Shown here in pieces: positions 12,452-26,399 of a DNA stretch of 64,000 nt. Source of the DNA: Hybos culiciformis (lineage: Eukaryota; Arthropoda; Insecta; Diptera; Hybotidae); the NCBI GenBank assembly GCA_964007475.1, contig OZ023274.1:2294001-2358000 (forward strand), in the 5' to 3' direction. The position numbers and the translations under genes are program-made. How positions within the stretch are numbered: position 1 is the first letter of the stretch; each line of letters starts with the position of its first letter. The notes under the pieces are model-generated. The model worked only from the letters and a program-made list of their open reading frames with translations, searched no databases and was not told the origin of the DNA.

Positions 12452-14864
12452 TTATGATATTTCTTGTCTTTTTTTTCAAGATTTATGAATTTTTAGTATA
12501 GGTATGTTTTTCTTAAAATGATCAAAAACAAAAAAAAATTAATTTTTAAGGATTTCACTTTTCAAAACTTTTGTCCTAGAATCTAAAATGATTTAATTTA
12601 TAAGAAACAATTGTAAAAAAAAGCTACTGATATTTAATATATTATATTTACTTATTTTTTTTAACTTTTTCTTTTATTAGGGATGCCCATAAGTTATTTC
12701 GTTTTAAGATAAAAATAAATGGCTTTGAAGGTAGGACATACACGTCGTATACCTACCTAAATATTATATCTTATTTAAAAAATAGGACTTGATTTATGGA
12801 GTGGTATATAAAATATATGTTACCTTTTTTTGTTCTTACTATTTATTTTTATTTATTTTATTTATAATCTTTTTAGACAGATTGATGGTAAGGCAGAAAA
12901 GGACATGGTGGTAGAATATAAAATAAAAAGAAAATTTATGTACTACATGTTTCAAAAACTTTTGATTTCAATGAAAGTTTTTTCCGTATACACATTAGAC
13001 ACAAAGTTTAAACGGAAGTGAATTCATTCAATAAACATATCAATCAAGATTCAATTTCTTCTAAATTATGTACCTACTATAAGTGTAGTCTCTATAATAT
13101 GTACATATTATGTTTATAATAGATTTGAAACAAAATAAAAGAAAAATACATTGTGGGTTAGTTATAATTTTTAAGGTCTTCTCAATTTAATAACACTTAA
13201 AATTTTTAAACTTCAGTAAAGTGGAAAAATAGTACACATGTATAATAAAGAAAAAGAAGTGGTGGTTTTTATTTTATTTCTTAAATCTTATAGGTATACT
13301 TTCTTTTTAACTTTCTTTTTAACTTTAAAAAAAAAGATTATATGTTTTCATTATATGCTCGTCCTTTTTTGTCCAAAGCACTATTGAGTATTTTATAAAG
13401 TTAAAATATGAGTTTCTACAATTTATAAGTTACAATCATTAATTCATAATAAATTCTATATTTATTATATTTCTGAATTTCAACATATTCCTTTAATTGC
13501 TCAAGTGAGATTTATAATCCCATAGAATTTTCGTTCGAACATATCAATAAAAAAAATATTTCAAAATCCTTTACCCACGTATGTTCTGTTGTTAAAAAAT
13601 TTTGGTTTTCTTTTTTATCAATACCTAACGAACTTTATAATTCAATATTGAAAATATATAGAAAATAAAAAACAGATTGAACTTCTTCAAGCGTTTTAAT
13701 TTTGTAAAAATTTTAAGCAATATAGATACGAAAAGCTTAAAATGAAGAACAAAAAATATTGTGAAAAAATATAAAATCACAGAAGAGTTTTATTTTTGTT
13801 AAATTTACATAAGAATTACATTTTGTTAAAAGCTTGCAACTGGTGTATTTATCCGAAGATGATCCGAAAAAAAACAAAATGTTAATATACACAGGTATGC
13901 ATTCAAAATTCTGGAAATTGAAATAAAATTATATTTTATGTTTTATTCCAAACTCCTTTCTTAAAAATTTTTGCAACCTATTCGACTTTAAATTGCTTTC
14001 GATGGCACCGCTTTCGACCTTAAATTCTATATAAAAACGCATAAACTCGACTACAAATACTAGAAAGAGATACTAGGCGTATCCTAACACTAAATGCAAA
14101 ATTTTTAAATTTATTACAACCAATTGGCAGATCGAAAGCTTAATTTAACTGCCAAAAACTTAATGTGGGAAAAAAATCAGTATAAATATTGGTTTCAAAA
14201 ACACAAAGTCTAAAGAATTCTAGAAAAAAAAATTTATGATACTTCTGAGATTTTCTTTGGTTTTCTTTTTCTCTTTCAAATCATTTTTTCACCAGATTGC
14301 ATTCTTCAAATTTATGTAAATATATGGTAGATTTATTAAATTGCAGATTTATTTTTCCATTTATTTTTCTATTTTTTACAAAAATTTAATAAATTCTCCT
14401 GAGGAAAAAAAGTTTTTTCATATTATTTTATATGTAAAAAATAAAAACTATATGCATCATAGATGAAACACAATTTTTTATTTTTGAAATAAAATACTAT
14501 TTATAAGATGAATAAAATTTTTTATTTAAAATATTATAAAAGTGTTATTTTTTTATTTTTGTAAATTGAATTATTTAATTTGATGAAAATAAGTTTTATC
14601 GGCGGAAATTATTTAACGCACTACTCTACACCGTGCGCTCTTTGTTTGTAAATGTTTTACCATTCTAAATGGAATGTTATACATATAAAAGGTTAGGATT
14701 GGGAAATACGGATATTTCAATAACTGTATGCATGCTATTACCAGACAATATTTTCCTTGTTAGTATTTTTCTAACTATTTTTTAACGGAAAATAATACCT
14801 TTAAAATTAAGTATGGGGCCATTCAAGATACTTTAATTTTAAGACACCTTTGATTCCTTCAATA
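12452..14864. other. Gene-free spacer
   Basis: AT-rich sequence between two MITEs. It contains only short chance frames and homopolymer tracts. Nothing else is recognised. Confidence 0.5.
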
Positions 14865-14872
14865 CTATATAC

Positions 14873-15214
14873 CAGCGGTCGGCAAACTTTTTTGGTCGTG
14901 GGTAAAATTCGCCTAAGATGAGATTTTTTTAAACTTATAGTGGGTCAGTGGCAATTTTATATGAAAGCAATTTAAAAAAAATAGTTAAATCAAAAGTTAA
15001 TTTATTTATTATCTAAGACTTACAAAAACAATTGCTGGGAAAACTTTCTATTTTATATGCAATTGTTGTAAACAAAAAAATTTTTATATGCAATTGTTGT
15101 AAGCAAAAACTATATTCATTGATTTGAGAACTACTTCAAAATTTCGAAGCGGGTAACATGAAATGATGCTTTGGGTCACCCCGTGACCCACGGGTCATAG
15201 TTTGCCGACCGCTG
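14873..15214. mobile_element. hAT-family MITE, 342 bp, 8-bp TSD CTATATAC
   Basis: The left end begins CAGCGGTCGGCAAACT and the right end is its inverted match AGTTTGCCGACCGCTG. The CAG...CTG ends and the GGCAAACTTT start are typical of insect hAT elements. Perfect 8-bp direct repeats CTATATAC at 14865-14872 and 15215-15222 prove a transposition event. The subterminal inverted similarity extends further (GGTCGTGGG on the left, CCCACGGGTCA on the right). There is no coding capacity. Confidence 0.93.
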
Positions 15215-17457
15215 CTATATACAAATACCATTTTTCTGAAAGTTTATAAAATATATAAATTTCATAATTTCATATTTTGGCTTTCAAAGAATTATAATCG
15301 ATTTAAGAATTCATTAGTTTTATAAGCGTTTTAAGTGGCGGACGGACATTTAATTAATAATACATTTGACATATGATGGAAAACGGACTAAAAAGGGTCT
15401 CAAATCTTAAATGGCCTTCGACGTGTATTAGATCAATGACATATAAACTAAATATAAATATCAGATCAATGACCTGACCTTACAATATAAAAGTTAAAAT
15501 TTTCATTATTAAATCGATGTCGCAAATGAATCTCTTTATAGCACTTTTTTTGTTTCAAAATTTATGTAGAAAAGAAAAGCATGTTTCACACTTTCACAGC
15601 ATACTAATATTGGTCTTCTGGGAATTTTTTTCAATGAGATTTTCATATTTTCTGCATTTTTCGAAAAAAAAAAATGATGAGAAGGATAATTCATTTTTAT
15701 TAACGAAAACTTTTCTTTTTTTTTTTGTGGAAAAAAAAAAGAAGAAATCATTTTATTGTGTTACACTCCACTATACACTTTATAGGGATTTTTGTGTTTT
15801 TGTTGAAGGTTAATTATGTGCTAGACGTTTTTGATATAACCCAGATGTTAAAATTATTATTTTTTTGTTGTTTTGAAATGCATGAGGAGTATGTACTGTG
15901 TAATTTGTAAATTTAACTAATAATAGTAGTTGTTTTGTTAAATAACAATTTTTTTTTATTAAAACAAAATGAGATAAACATGATATTGTACTTTTCGTAC
16001 AGTATAGGTACATCAGCATAATGTTATTATATATAATAATATATATATTTAACTTAATTTAATTTTTTTTTTGTGTTATTTTATCACGAAAATATTATGA
16101 TGAAAAATTTGTGTTATTAGGTCAAAAACTTTTGTTATAATGTTGTGTGGTGCAGAGCTGTGTGCAGTGCATGCATGCATTATTATTACTTTTATTTTTA
16201 AGTAAAAAAGGATTTTTGTTTTTAATTCAAAAACTATGCAAACTTTGTGTACATTAAAATAATAAATGTTGTGTTAAGGATAATTTTAGGAGAAAAGTTT
16301 ATTAAAATAAAAACATAACAAAAACATAACAAAATTGAATAGGATAATGAAGAAATTGGATATATGTATATTGAGTCCAAGGTGATATATAGATTGAGGA
16401 TAAATATAAAACAACATTACACTAAGTTGCGGAGGTTAACAACAACTATCGTAACGTTTACGTATAGCATGGGTTGCCAAACTTTCAACCACTATACGAG
16501 CGATCTGGTTTTGAATTTTTTGACGGTGGTCGACCTACACTAATAGTAGAAATTTAAAGCCAAAAATAAGTTTAAATTGAATTTAGAGAACGCGCTGGAA
16601 ACTTGACATTGTTTACTTTCAGCTTGTCATTATTTGGCTCATAGCAACTCATAGCAAACTGCCTTCTTTTAAACGGGAGCGATGTTTTATTTTGATTAAA
16701 TTCATTGTAGAAAATATATATTCGTGGGAAAGTGGATCCAAAAATTTCTCGAATCTCAAATCTTGATATTTTTTCTAAGAATCCATAGTCAACTTTCAAT
16801 AAACTTTCAATTGAATACCTGTTCCAATTAAATAATTCTATAGATCTTAGAAATTACTTGAATTAAAAACTCTCGTTTAATCAACATACGCCAAGAATAT
16901 GACCTTAAGCTTCTTTGTAATGTTTTTATATTAAAACTGGAGTGACAATTACCTTACTTACCATCATTTGGATAGGTGTTACATTAAAGTTGGTTGCGCA
17001 AGAAGAATTCAACGAAATTAAGGATCTCTGTCCTTATTATTTTATCTAATTATTAATTTTCTCGAATGAAATATATAACGAAAGAAATATGAAAAATAAA
17101 TTCTTTAATTTATTGGAAAATAATTTAATTTAATTGTTATTAATTTTCGTGAAAAAATAAGGTAAAAAAAAATGAAATTATTCTTTTGAGGGTGAAATTA
17201 AATTAAATGTTAAATTGAAGGAATTAAATTTCTTTTCCAGATTTTCTTCAATTAGTGTTAAAAAATTGTTTTTTATTTTATTTTTGCCTAGCTTGATGAT
17301 AGAAAAGAAAATGAAATTAAATTATTGAAAATAATAGAAAAATAAAATTAATTTCCTCCCTTGCAGGTTTACATTTAAAAGGTAGATTTTTTTTTTGTTA
17401 TAAAATTTCTCTATTAAAATTATTAAAATACAAAAAATATAAAAATCATTTAATTTA

Positions 17458-17460
<3 letters not shown>

Positions 17461-17493
<33 letters not shown>

Positions 17494-17494
17494 T
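17461..17494. repeat. (ATT)n microsatellite
   Basis: About eleven uninterrupted ATT units. Confidence 0.95.
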
Positions 17495-17568
17495 TAATGG
17501 TCTCCTTTCTCTATAATAAAAAAAAATATTTTCAAAAATTGTGCCTTGAGGGTGTTTTTTTTTTATAT

Positions 17569-17640
17569 AGGTATATATATATAAATATATATTATATATA
17601 TATAAATATATATTATATATATATATAAAATACTTACATA
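17569..17640. repeat. TA-rich tandem repeat
   Basis: Alternating TA sequence with a longer unit, ATATAAATATATATT, present twice in tandem. Confidence 0.8.
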
Positions 17641-20600
17641 TATATATCTATACAAAGATTATTATTTTTGTTTTGAAAAGTCATGAATTTCTTTAAAAAA
17701 AAAATTAAGTTCCGTTGGTTTTACGTTATGAATAAAGTGTCAATAGCCTCTTTTGAAAAATCTAAGAAATCACTACATTAATCACGATTTCGAAGGGTTG
17801 AATGTTTGTTCAACTGGTCTTTCGCTACTAAGTTGAAAAACTTGCCTTTTTAAAGTCTTTCAAGCATAACTACACACTACTCAACTTGTAGATGAAAATG
17901 ATTTGGTGTTTTTTAATCAGGTTGAAAAACTTGTTGCAAAACACTGTAAACAACCCTATAGAAGAGTGAAGTTTAAGTTGGCCAACGTTCAATTCTGTAT
18001 CATGGATTTATCTGCATTATGGCTTGATGCTGCCATTAAAAAGAAATTTTAATTAAAATAAAATACATTTTATTTTTAAATTAAAACAGGATTAAATTAT
18101 GCATTATACACTTTAATAAATTTTATAACAATATTCCTACAAACATATAATAGGTATATAGTATACTTCCTATACTATCAGAGATAATAAAGTATGAGAT
18201 ATTAAAATTATTAAATTTCAACCTCGACCATAATGTCAAACAATTAATGTAGAATGCTTTGTATAATTTACAAACATGCAATGTGATATCTCTACTATAT
18301 ACATATTATGTATTTTAAAAAGTGTAAAGTTGTAAAATTTTCCTTAAATTCAATAATTAACTTTTCATTATCTATTAATATATTTATGTTAACAGCATAA
18401 AATTAATATATTCATAATGCATTTGTATACATTATGTAATTATTAATATTTATGTAAAAATCAATGAGATATGAATTAAAATTACTAGGTACACATTTTA
18501 ATGATTTAATTGCATTTTTATTGCCATTTAATCTGCAGTTGCATTTATAATATTTAATTAAATTGTAAATTTAATTTAATAGGACTTAAAACTATAAAGA
18601 CTATTAAGACTATAAAATTAAATTAGAATTAGAAATTCTGCATAGATAATTATCAATTATTGACAAGTATAATATAGGTACTCACTATAACAACTTCGTA
18701 TTTCAAAAAAAAAAAATGTTTTGTCTTATAATAGAGTTACGTAACTTAAATATTATATCAAATTATGCTAGAAATTAAATACTCGAGACAGCTTGGTTCT
18801 CATATTTAGTTGATTAGATATTAGGTCTTAAAACATAAAATTCTTATAATGAAGGGTGCTTTTTGAATCAAGTTAAAAAAAATTCAACTGGGTTTAGTTA
18901 ATTTTAAAACTGTATCTAAAATTAATTATTTGAATATCTGTTTACTTTGTGATCTTAGGTATATTTATTTTAGCGCATAATTAATTAACATAATATAATA
19001 TTAATTTGACTCGAAAAAAAAATCAAACAGAAGTTTGTAATCTTAAAACAAAATACTGTATAACCATATTCAAATATTATGCAAATTTGGCGCCAAATAA
19101 AATATTATTAAATGAATAATTGAATGACCAATTTGTTAAAGAAACCAAAATAAAATCTTATCGCATTAATGAAAATTCATTAATAAAAAAAAACATAAGA
19201 TTGCTTGGTAATAAAGATTAGACGAAGCATAAAGATATTTTTATTATTAATGTTCATTATTTATCATGAATTCTAATTAAAATTCAAAACAATTTAACAA
19301 TTTCACAGTTTAATAAATTATAATCTCTTTGAATTATTATATACATACCTATATTATTTTTTGACGAGTCTTGAATTATATTATTGAGTTAAAATTCTTG
19401 CTGACGAAATGTTCTAACAAAAAAAACAAGGAGGGCGTTACCTTTTACCTAATATGAAAAAAATCCAATATATAATGAATTAGGTTTAGAAATCCGAGAA
19501 TTTTTAAAAATCAATGGTCGAATTAGGCGAATTAGGTTAAAACCTGGTTTTCATTCTTTTAAAAAAAAATTCGTTTGGTGTCCAAGATCATAGCGACAAT
19601 GAATTAAAATATTTTAATAATGTCACATAAAGACATGTTTGTCACAGCATTTTTAGAATTAGAAGCATTTTTGGAATAGAAAAGTATTCACTCTACTTGT
19701 TCAATCAAATTATAATTAAACTTTTTTGTTTATGTCAACTTTGTCCGTTATTGTTGTGAATCTTTATGTATAATAGAGATGAACAATATTGTGCGATAGA
19801 AGATTTTAAATAAAAAATTTAAAAATCATTTTATCAAATCAAATTATCTCAATTCAATAAGGATTGTTTTTTTTTTTTCTTTTTGTTCAATATTGTTCAT
19901 TACAACATTATTATCTTTCTTCACAAGGACATTTTGTATATATAGTAAATATTTTCAAAGATATTTTATACAAAATTTCATTGTGTTTTCGTTTTTCGTT
20001 TGGTAAATAAATATTTTAATATTATATAAAACGAAAATTATACTGAAATCAATATTTAATTACATTTAAAAAAATTTATTATTTAACAACGAAGAATTGT
20101 GCTTATTTAAAGTTAGTTTAGTAGAGTTGCATGTAAGAATGAATTCACCATTGATAACAAGGTCGGATTTGCTGATAATGCAAGGAATTTCCCATTAAAC
20201 TACACTGACATACCATAAAAATGTTCACACAAAAAAAATTATTGCATTTAATAATATACTCATTAATTCGGTATAGATGGTATATAAATGGTATAAAGGG
20301 AACATTTAATTTTATATTAAATTGAAAAAAAAATTAAATATAAAATTAAAATAATAAATATAATCTCATTAAAATTTAATGAAATTATAAATGTTAAAAA
20401 CATGTAATTTTATGAGGCGATCATCATAAAGGATTTTATTAATCTCTCATTTAACTGACCCAGATTGCAACAATAATTATTATTATTATCCAAATATTTC
20501 TTTTGATTGCAAAAAAAATTAACGATTTTTATTACCAGAAAAAAAAAAAACTTATATAAATTATTTTTTTTGAATTGTTGCCAAAATTGAATAAAATTGG

Positions 20601-20808
20601 AAATTGTCTATCCTTCCAAAAACGACCTCAAGAGAACAATCATTCACTTTCAAGGCTACCAAATATTTTATTTTGTATTGAAAAATTAAACTTGTTTTGA
20701 AATCTGTGTATTTTAAGAATATGACTGCTCTAAGTATGATAAATTAAACCAGAATTAACTGCATACATGACGAATCGATCGACAGAAAAAAAAGAAATAG
20801 GTCTCTAA

Positions 20809-21178
20809 TACCTTGTTCGCATTTCAACATTTATCCGGATAAATAAGTGGAAATTTCCACTTTCTAAAACTACCGTTCGCACTTGAGAAGTGGAAAAAAT
20901 TTGACAGTTCTAAAAAAAATTTAAATGAATTTATGAATTTTCAAAAATCTGAAGTTCAAAAATAATTTTAAAATTAGATTTCACTTTTTTTGATATTTTG
21001 ACACAAAATAAACGGTGCCAACCGTACCAAATCTATCAAAAAGTAGCTAAAAGGAACTAGCTAAGTGGAAAAATAACTGGAAATTAAAATATCCGGAAAA
21101 AATTTTTGTATGATAATATCCACAAAGTTTCCGGAAAAATCGAAATATCCGGAAAAATATTGAAGTACGAACAAGGTA
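20809..21178. mobile_element. PIF/Harbinger-like MITE, 370 bp, TSD TAA
   Basis: The termini are inverted: TACCTTGTTCGCATTTCAA at the left and a right end whose complement reads TACCTTGTTCGTACTTCAA. The 3-bp direct repeats TAA lie at 20806-20808 and 21179-21181. Subterminal palindromes such as TTTATCCGGATAAA and GTGGAAATTTCCAC, with several ATCCGGA copies at the right, may be transposase-binding repeats. There is no ORF. The first ten bases agree with the element at 12049 except at position 2, so both probably used related transposases. Confidence 0.85.
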
Positions 21179-21181
21179 TAA

Positions 21182-24100
21182 GTAAAAAAAAAAGAAAAAC
21201 TAGATTGACAAATTCATATTTTTGAGGTTTTTTTTAAATACTTAAGGCTCCAAATCTGTTATAGAAAAAAAACTTATAACAATTCAAAACAAACTGAACA
21301 AATGTCTTAAACGCTTTTCATAAAATAATACATACTTTACTTTTCACAGCTAATTTTAAACTTTAAATTTAATTTTGAACATATTTGTCGCAGAAAAAGT
21401 TTAACTAAAGATTTATTTATATGTAAATAATCTTTAATAATAAAGTGCTGGTATGGTATTTGTTCCTAGGTTCCTGTTATTTAAAAATTTGTTGTTCATA
21501 GCGATATATAAAAAAAATATATAAACTGGAAAATTCCTTATTTTATATACAATATATATGTATATGTTTTGAAACTGAAAAAAAGTTCACATGAAATAAA
21601 AAAGAAATTTATTTATGTAGGTATATAAGAATTTTTGATAATCCTTTCGAATATGCCAAAAAACACTTTCTATGATTTTCATTTTAAGAGAAATTTTATG
21701 CTGCAACATAAATACCATAAGAAAGATTTATAAAAAACATGTTAAGGAATTTAATGATATTTGTATACATATATGTACAACACTGTGCTAATATAAGATA
21801 AAATCAATAAAAAACGTGACATATTTGGGAAAATTGAAAATTTTTTAGCATTATTACTACCCCAGTTATACTAGGGTAAGTATCAATTATCAAGCATTTT
21901 GAAGTATTGTTATTATATGAACAACAGTGTTGTATATAAGTTGTATTTCGTTTGTTAACAAATTTCGGCTGAACTGGCCTATTACTGTAGAAAGTTCATT
22001 GTACATTTTTTCAGCTTGCATCAGTCCTTTACTTGAGTTAAAAGAATTTTTACTTCTTTATCTATATCTATATATATTTATATATAATTCTGTTAAGTTG
22101 ACAGGGAATCAACGCAAGGCCAAAACGGCTAGTAGAACTAAGCTTAAATTTGGCGTGCAGGTAGATCTCCACATATAGATGTCATTTAAGGCCGGATTTG
22201 ACGGAGTCGTCTTCTAGGGATGAAACAACGGTAAGAAATACACACATATTATATGTGGGAAAATTGTTCCTCTTAATAAAATATCTCTGCTTGTTTCCTA
22301 TAATCCTATAGTGTAGTTATATTGCCATTATCCTACGGCATAATTCACTTGAACTAAATGTTTGTGTTGTTTTAAAATAAAGTTCAGATTACTTCCGTCT
22401 ACATATATTACATATATTACATATATTAAATAGAGAATGAACTTTTTATATAATTTCCTTTAAAAGCTTTTTCATTTTTCTTTTAAAGTTAAGTAAAAAT
22501 ATTATATACTTTTCTTCTAAAAAATTATTTTAAAGACAAAATAATTATGAAGAATTTTATGTTAAAAAAAAAATATATCTGTTGAATTTGTATTTTAAAT
22601 TTGTCCCATATATATATTTTAAACATTATTGCGTTTTATATGTTTTATATAAAAGATAATATAAAAACAGAATTTGAAAACAAACAAACAAACAAAAAAA
22701 AGAATGACAACTCAATGTGAATCCCTTTGGCAATCAAAGCGACGCATAATTATAATAAATACGATATTTAAAAAAAATAAAATAAAGTATAATAAATATA
22801 AGTTAAAAAAAAATTTGTATGTCCTTGAAATTTCAGAATTTTCTTGATGTACTCACTAGGGACACAATATAAGAATATGCTTATGAAATACATCAGAATC
22901 TGAACTTTTATTGTATTTTATGTTATGATTTTATTGTTTTGGTTCTTCATAATCTGATTTTGAATAAAAATTTGTTCAAAAATTCAAGATAAATTGTTTA
23001 ATATTTAAAGATTTTAAAAGTTTGCCCATAATAAAGATTTTATATGGGACTACTTGATATATCCTTTCAAGGATTAAACATGTTGGTTAATGTTATTTTT
23101 TTTACTTAAATTTTTTTTAAAAGATTTTTACATTGAGAAAAATTTTAACATTATTTAAATGTAAGTAAAAATAAAAAATGTAAAGAATTATTTCTAAAAA
23201 ACATTTTCTTTTTATTAAGCGACGATTTTTATGCTTAAAATATTAAAATATTATTGTATTTCTGATGAAGATGACAACCGATCATCGAAACGTTAAATAA
23301 ATAACATGGATTACCTTTGTATGTTAAATTGGTCGTTTTATTATTAATTAATATTAAACATAGTGTTAAAGATTGCCCCCTTTTACACTTAATTAGTTAA
23401 AAACTCGTTTCTAGGGATCTTAATTTTATCTCAATTTAACGAATTCTTTTTGCATCTTCTAGATGTAATGTAGATTTCTGGAGTAGATCTTTTATATACA
23501 TTTAAAATTTCAGCACATTTCGCTCACAGCAAAACCTAAACCTTATATTTTCGCCATAATCATAACTTCTAAGATTTATTAGAAATAAAAATGTTCGCAT
23601 ATAATAAAAATTGTGCCATATGTGCTGAAAGAAAACTTATAATAATAATAAAAAAATGATATATTTTTTGAATAAAATGGAATTTTTATTAAAAGAAAAA
23701 TTAAATTTATTGCTAATTTTTTTTTGTGGGTACGCAATAAAAGGAGATAACTGGAAGGACATTAAAGAAAGAAAATTATATAAAAAGTGTTTTACATTAA
23801 AAATTAATTCTTTAGTTTTTCTTTAAACTGAAAAAAATTCGTATTTTAAAGTTAAAATTTTTAAATTTAATTCAAAATAAAAGACCTTGAATAGTGTTTC
23901 TACACACATTCCACAAAATTCCACAGACAATTTTACCGAATCGTAAATGATTTCTAAAAAAAGATATTTAAGAACTTCTCTTTAAATTGAAATGTCGGTG
24001 TGTATTGTTGAAGGTTGTTGTATTGTAAAATATACGATAAAGTCTTGATTTGCTTCATATGCATTTTTTAATATACATATATAATATGTAATTATTTTTA

Positions 24101-26399
24101 TATGCAAGTTCTAACTATAAGATTTTTATGTTTCAATTTATTATATACTTTTTCAAGGTTTTATGATTGCTGTAAATAATAATTATTAATAAAGTGTTTT
24201 TTATTATGTCTGTCAGTTTTATATTAAATTACAAAATATTAAAATAATACGGCACGGCAGCTGTAATAAAAATAAAATTTTTTTTTAAAGGAAATTTCAA
24301 ATAAATTAATATTTTTAATATGAAAAAAAAAAATTGTATCAAAACGAGAAAACTATATAAGGAAAACTGCAATCTTGAACAAAAAATATGAAATAAAACG
24401 TCAAATGCAATTGAGGCGTATATATAGTTGTATGAAATTAAGATATTTTAAAGATATAAACAAAAAATTATTGCAAAAAATAATAGATCTGGGTATTTTA
24501 TTTACGCACAGAGATTAGAGGCTTGTTTTGGTAGTAGGCGCTCTACTTTGTCGATATCCCAGGATAAGATATTTTAATTTTAACAGTGCATATAAATGAC
24601 ATTATTTCGATAAAAATTACTAAACTTAAACATTATTCTAGCAGCACCACATCTCAGCTGTCTAACACTTAGTTGAATAGAAATTATCTTATTATTTTTC
24701 TATGAATTATTTAAAATCGTATAAAAAACACAATTGAGCCATTAATTATTTTAATTTTTCATATTTAAAGGAATAAAAAAATATGAAAAAAAAAAAAAAA
24801 AACATAATTTTTATGGTTACTTCTAAGTATTATAAAAAAAAAAAAAAAAAATCTTTTTTATGACCTTTCATGAATAATTCATTTTTTCCAGGTTTCTGGG
24901 CAATCATAACATTTAAAATTGAATATAAGAAATTATATTCTCAATTGCTTATATTTTTCTTTTTTGTTGGCGACAAAGCTAATAGAGTTCTATATAGAAA
25001 ATAAATGAAATTCTATGAATTTGTCTTCCATGATCCACGTTGAAATCCTCTCAAAAGACTTGATACCATGGTATTTGGAAATTTATTTTCTATTATTATT
25101 ATTCTGTAAGGCTTCTTCTTCTTGTGTAGCAACACTGACTGTATAAATAAATAGTTATTTTTTTTTTTAAATAAAATACAATATTTGAAAATATAGTTTT
25201 ATTATTTTTATGTAGTTAAAAATGGTGCAAAAAATATTTAATATTAGAAGCTATGGATTCTTTCAAGTTTTTATTAAAATAAATTTTATTTTGAATCAGA
25301 TTTTATTAAAAAAAGAAAACGAAAAATGAACTTGTAATAAAAACAGTAGGTTTCAATGTTAACTTAACATTACATTCAAGTTGAAATAAAAGTTTCCATA
25401 AAAAATAACTAAAGCTGAGAAAAAGAACTTAATGTGCTGCTGATTGTGTCATGAAACTAAATAACATTATAAATTTATGAACAAACTAATACATATATTT
25501 TTGAAAGTACAAAAATTATTATTAAATTTATTATGCTTTTTATCATCAAGGAAGTAAAATATAGAAAATTTTAATTTACGAATATGTGATGACAATAATT
25601 GATAATAAAATCTTTCATGCATAATGATAAAAATTAATGTATGTACTTTAATTCGCTTATGCGGTTGTTAAAATTTTAGAAAAACACGAACTATGCATTT
25701 TTCCTATATTTACATATTTATATATGAAAAAATTATTACCGGAAAACTCTTAAAGGATTTTAAGTTTATTGTGTAAATAATATTTTCGTTTAATGGTGAA
25801 TAATGTTGAAAAATTTATTTTCATTTAAAAATTTAATAATGTTAATGATAATAAATTTTTTATTTGAATAACCTACTTTGTCGTCAACTACGTCATAAGG
25901 AAAGAAAAATATAAAAATAAATTCACTTGAGCAATGGTGTAAAATTAGTGCAGAATATAGTTTATTAATAATCGCATAAAAGTTTGTATATAAATAGAAA
26001 AAGGCTAGGAGGAGAAAAATTTTTAAAAAATTACATGGAAAAAATCCTTAAATATTGTTTACCAATAAACTGGAAACAAAACCAAAACAAATAAATTTCT
26101 AAATGATATAACTATTATGCGAATCAGAATTTCGGTCCGTTGTATTTTCCATATGGATAAAAAAACTTTTTTATGTTTGAAGAATTTTAAAAGAGGTTTT
26201 TGTGTTTCTGTTTTTTTTTTCTGTAGATATATGATTTTTTTATTTTTTTAGCATTAGGCACTTTGAACATTAGAAATATATTTTGCCAAATAAATTTATA
26301 TAAACTATACTATTTATATTTGAAGTTATACAATGAATTAAATGCCATAATTTTTATATGTGGCATAATTTCATTAATTTTTGAATTATTTTATAGTAC
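21182..26399. other. Gene-free spacer
   Basis: Includes a GC-richer patch at 22085-22215 whose + frame reads KLTGNQRKAKTASRTKLKFG (not assigned), a TACATATAT triple repeat near 22400-22430, a hammerhead-like motif at 23262-23291, and long A/T runs. No gene is supported. Confidence 0.5.
23262..23291 (+). other. Degenerate hammerhead-ribozyme-like motif
   Basis: CTGATGA, then a stem (GATGA pairing with TCATC around a 7-nt loop), then GAAAC reproduces the order of the hammerhead catalytic core. One extra A sits at the stem base. The expected stem III is only GTT/AAC with a mismatch, the cleavage-site base would be G, which is not permitted, and stem I does not pair well. It is best read as a decayed copy, possibly from a Penelope-like or other retroelement that carries such ribozymes. 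Confidence 0.3.

Larger units (their letters stand above)
15223..20805. other. Gene-free spacer with microsatellites
   Basis: Holds a probable hAT end fragment at 16468-16500 (GGGTTGCCAAACTTTC, no partner end found), an (ATT)n tract and a TA-rich tandem at 17461-17640, and a weak inverted pair around 17795-18000 built on GTTGAAAAACTTG. The open frames at 15517-16019 lie in low-complexity T-rich DNA on both strands and look random. No gene is recognised. Confidence 0.5.

Noticed and set aside
15517..16019. Overlapping frames on both strands
   Set aside because: They overlap in low-complexity T/A-rich sequence rich in Phe and Lys, which is expected by chance in such DNA.
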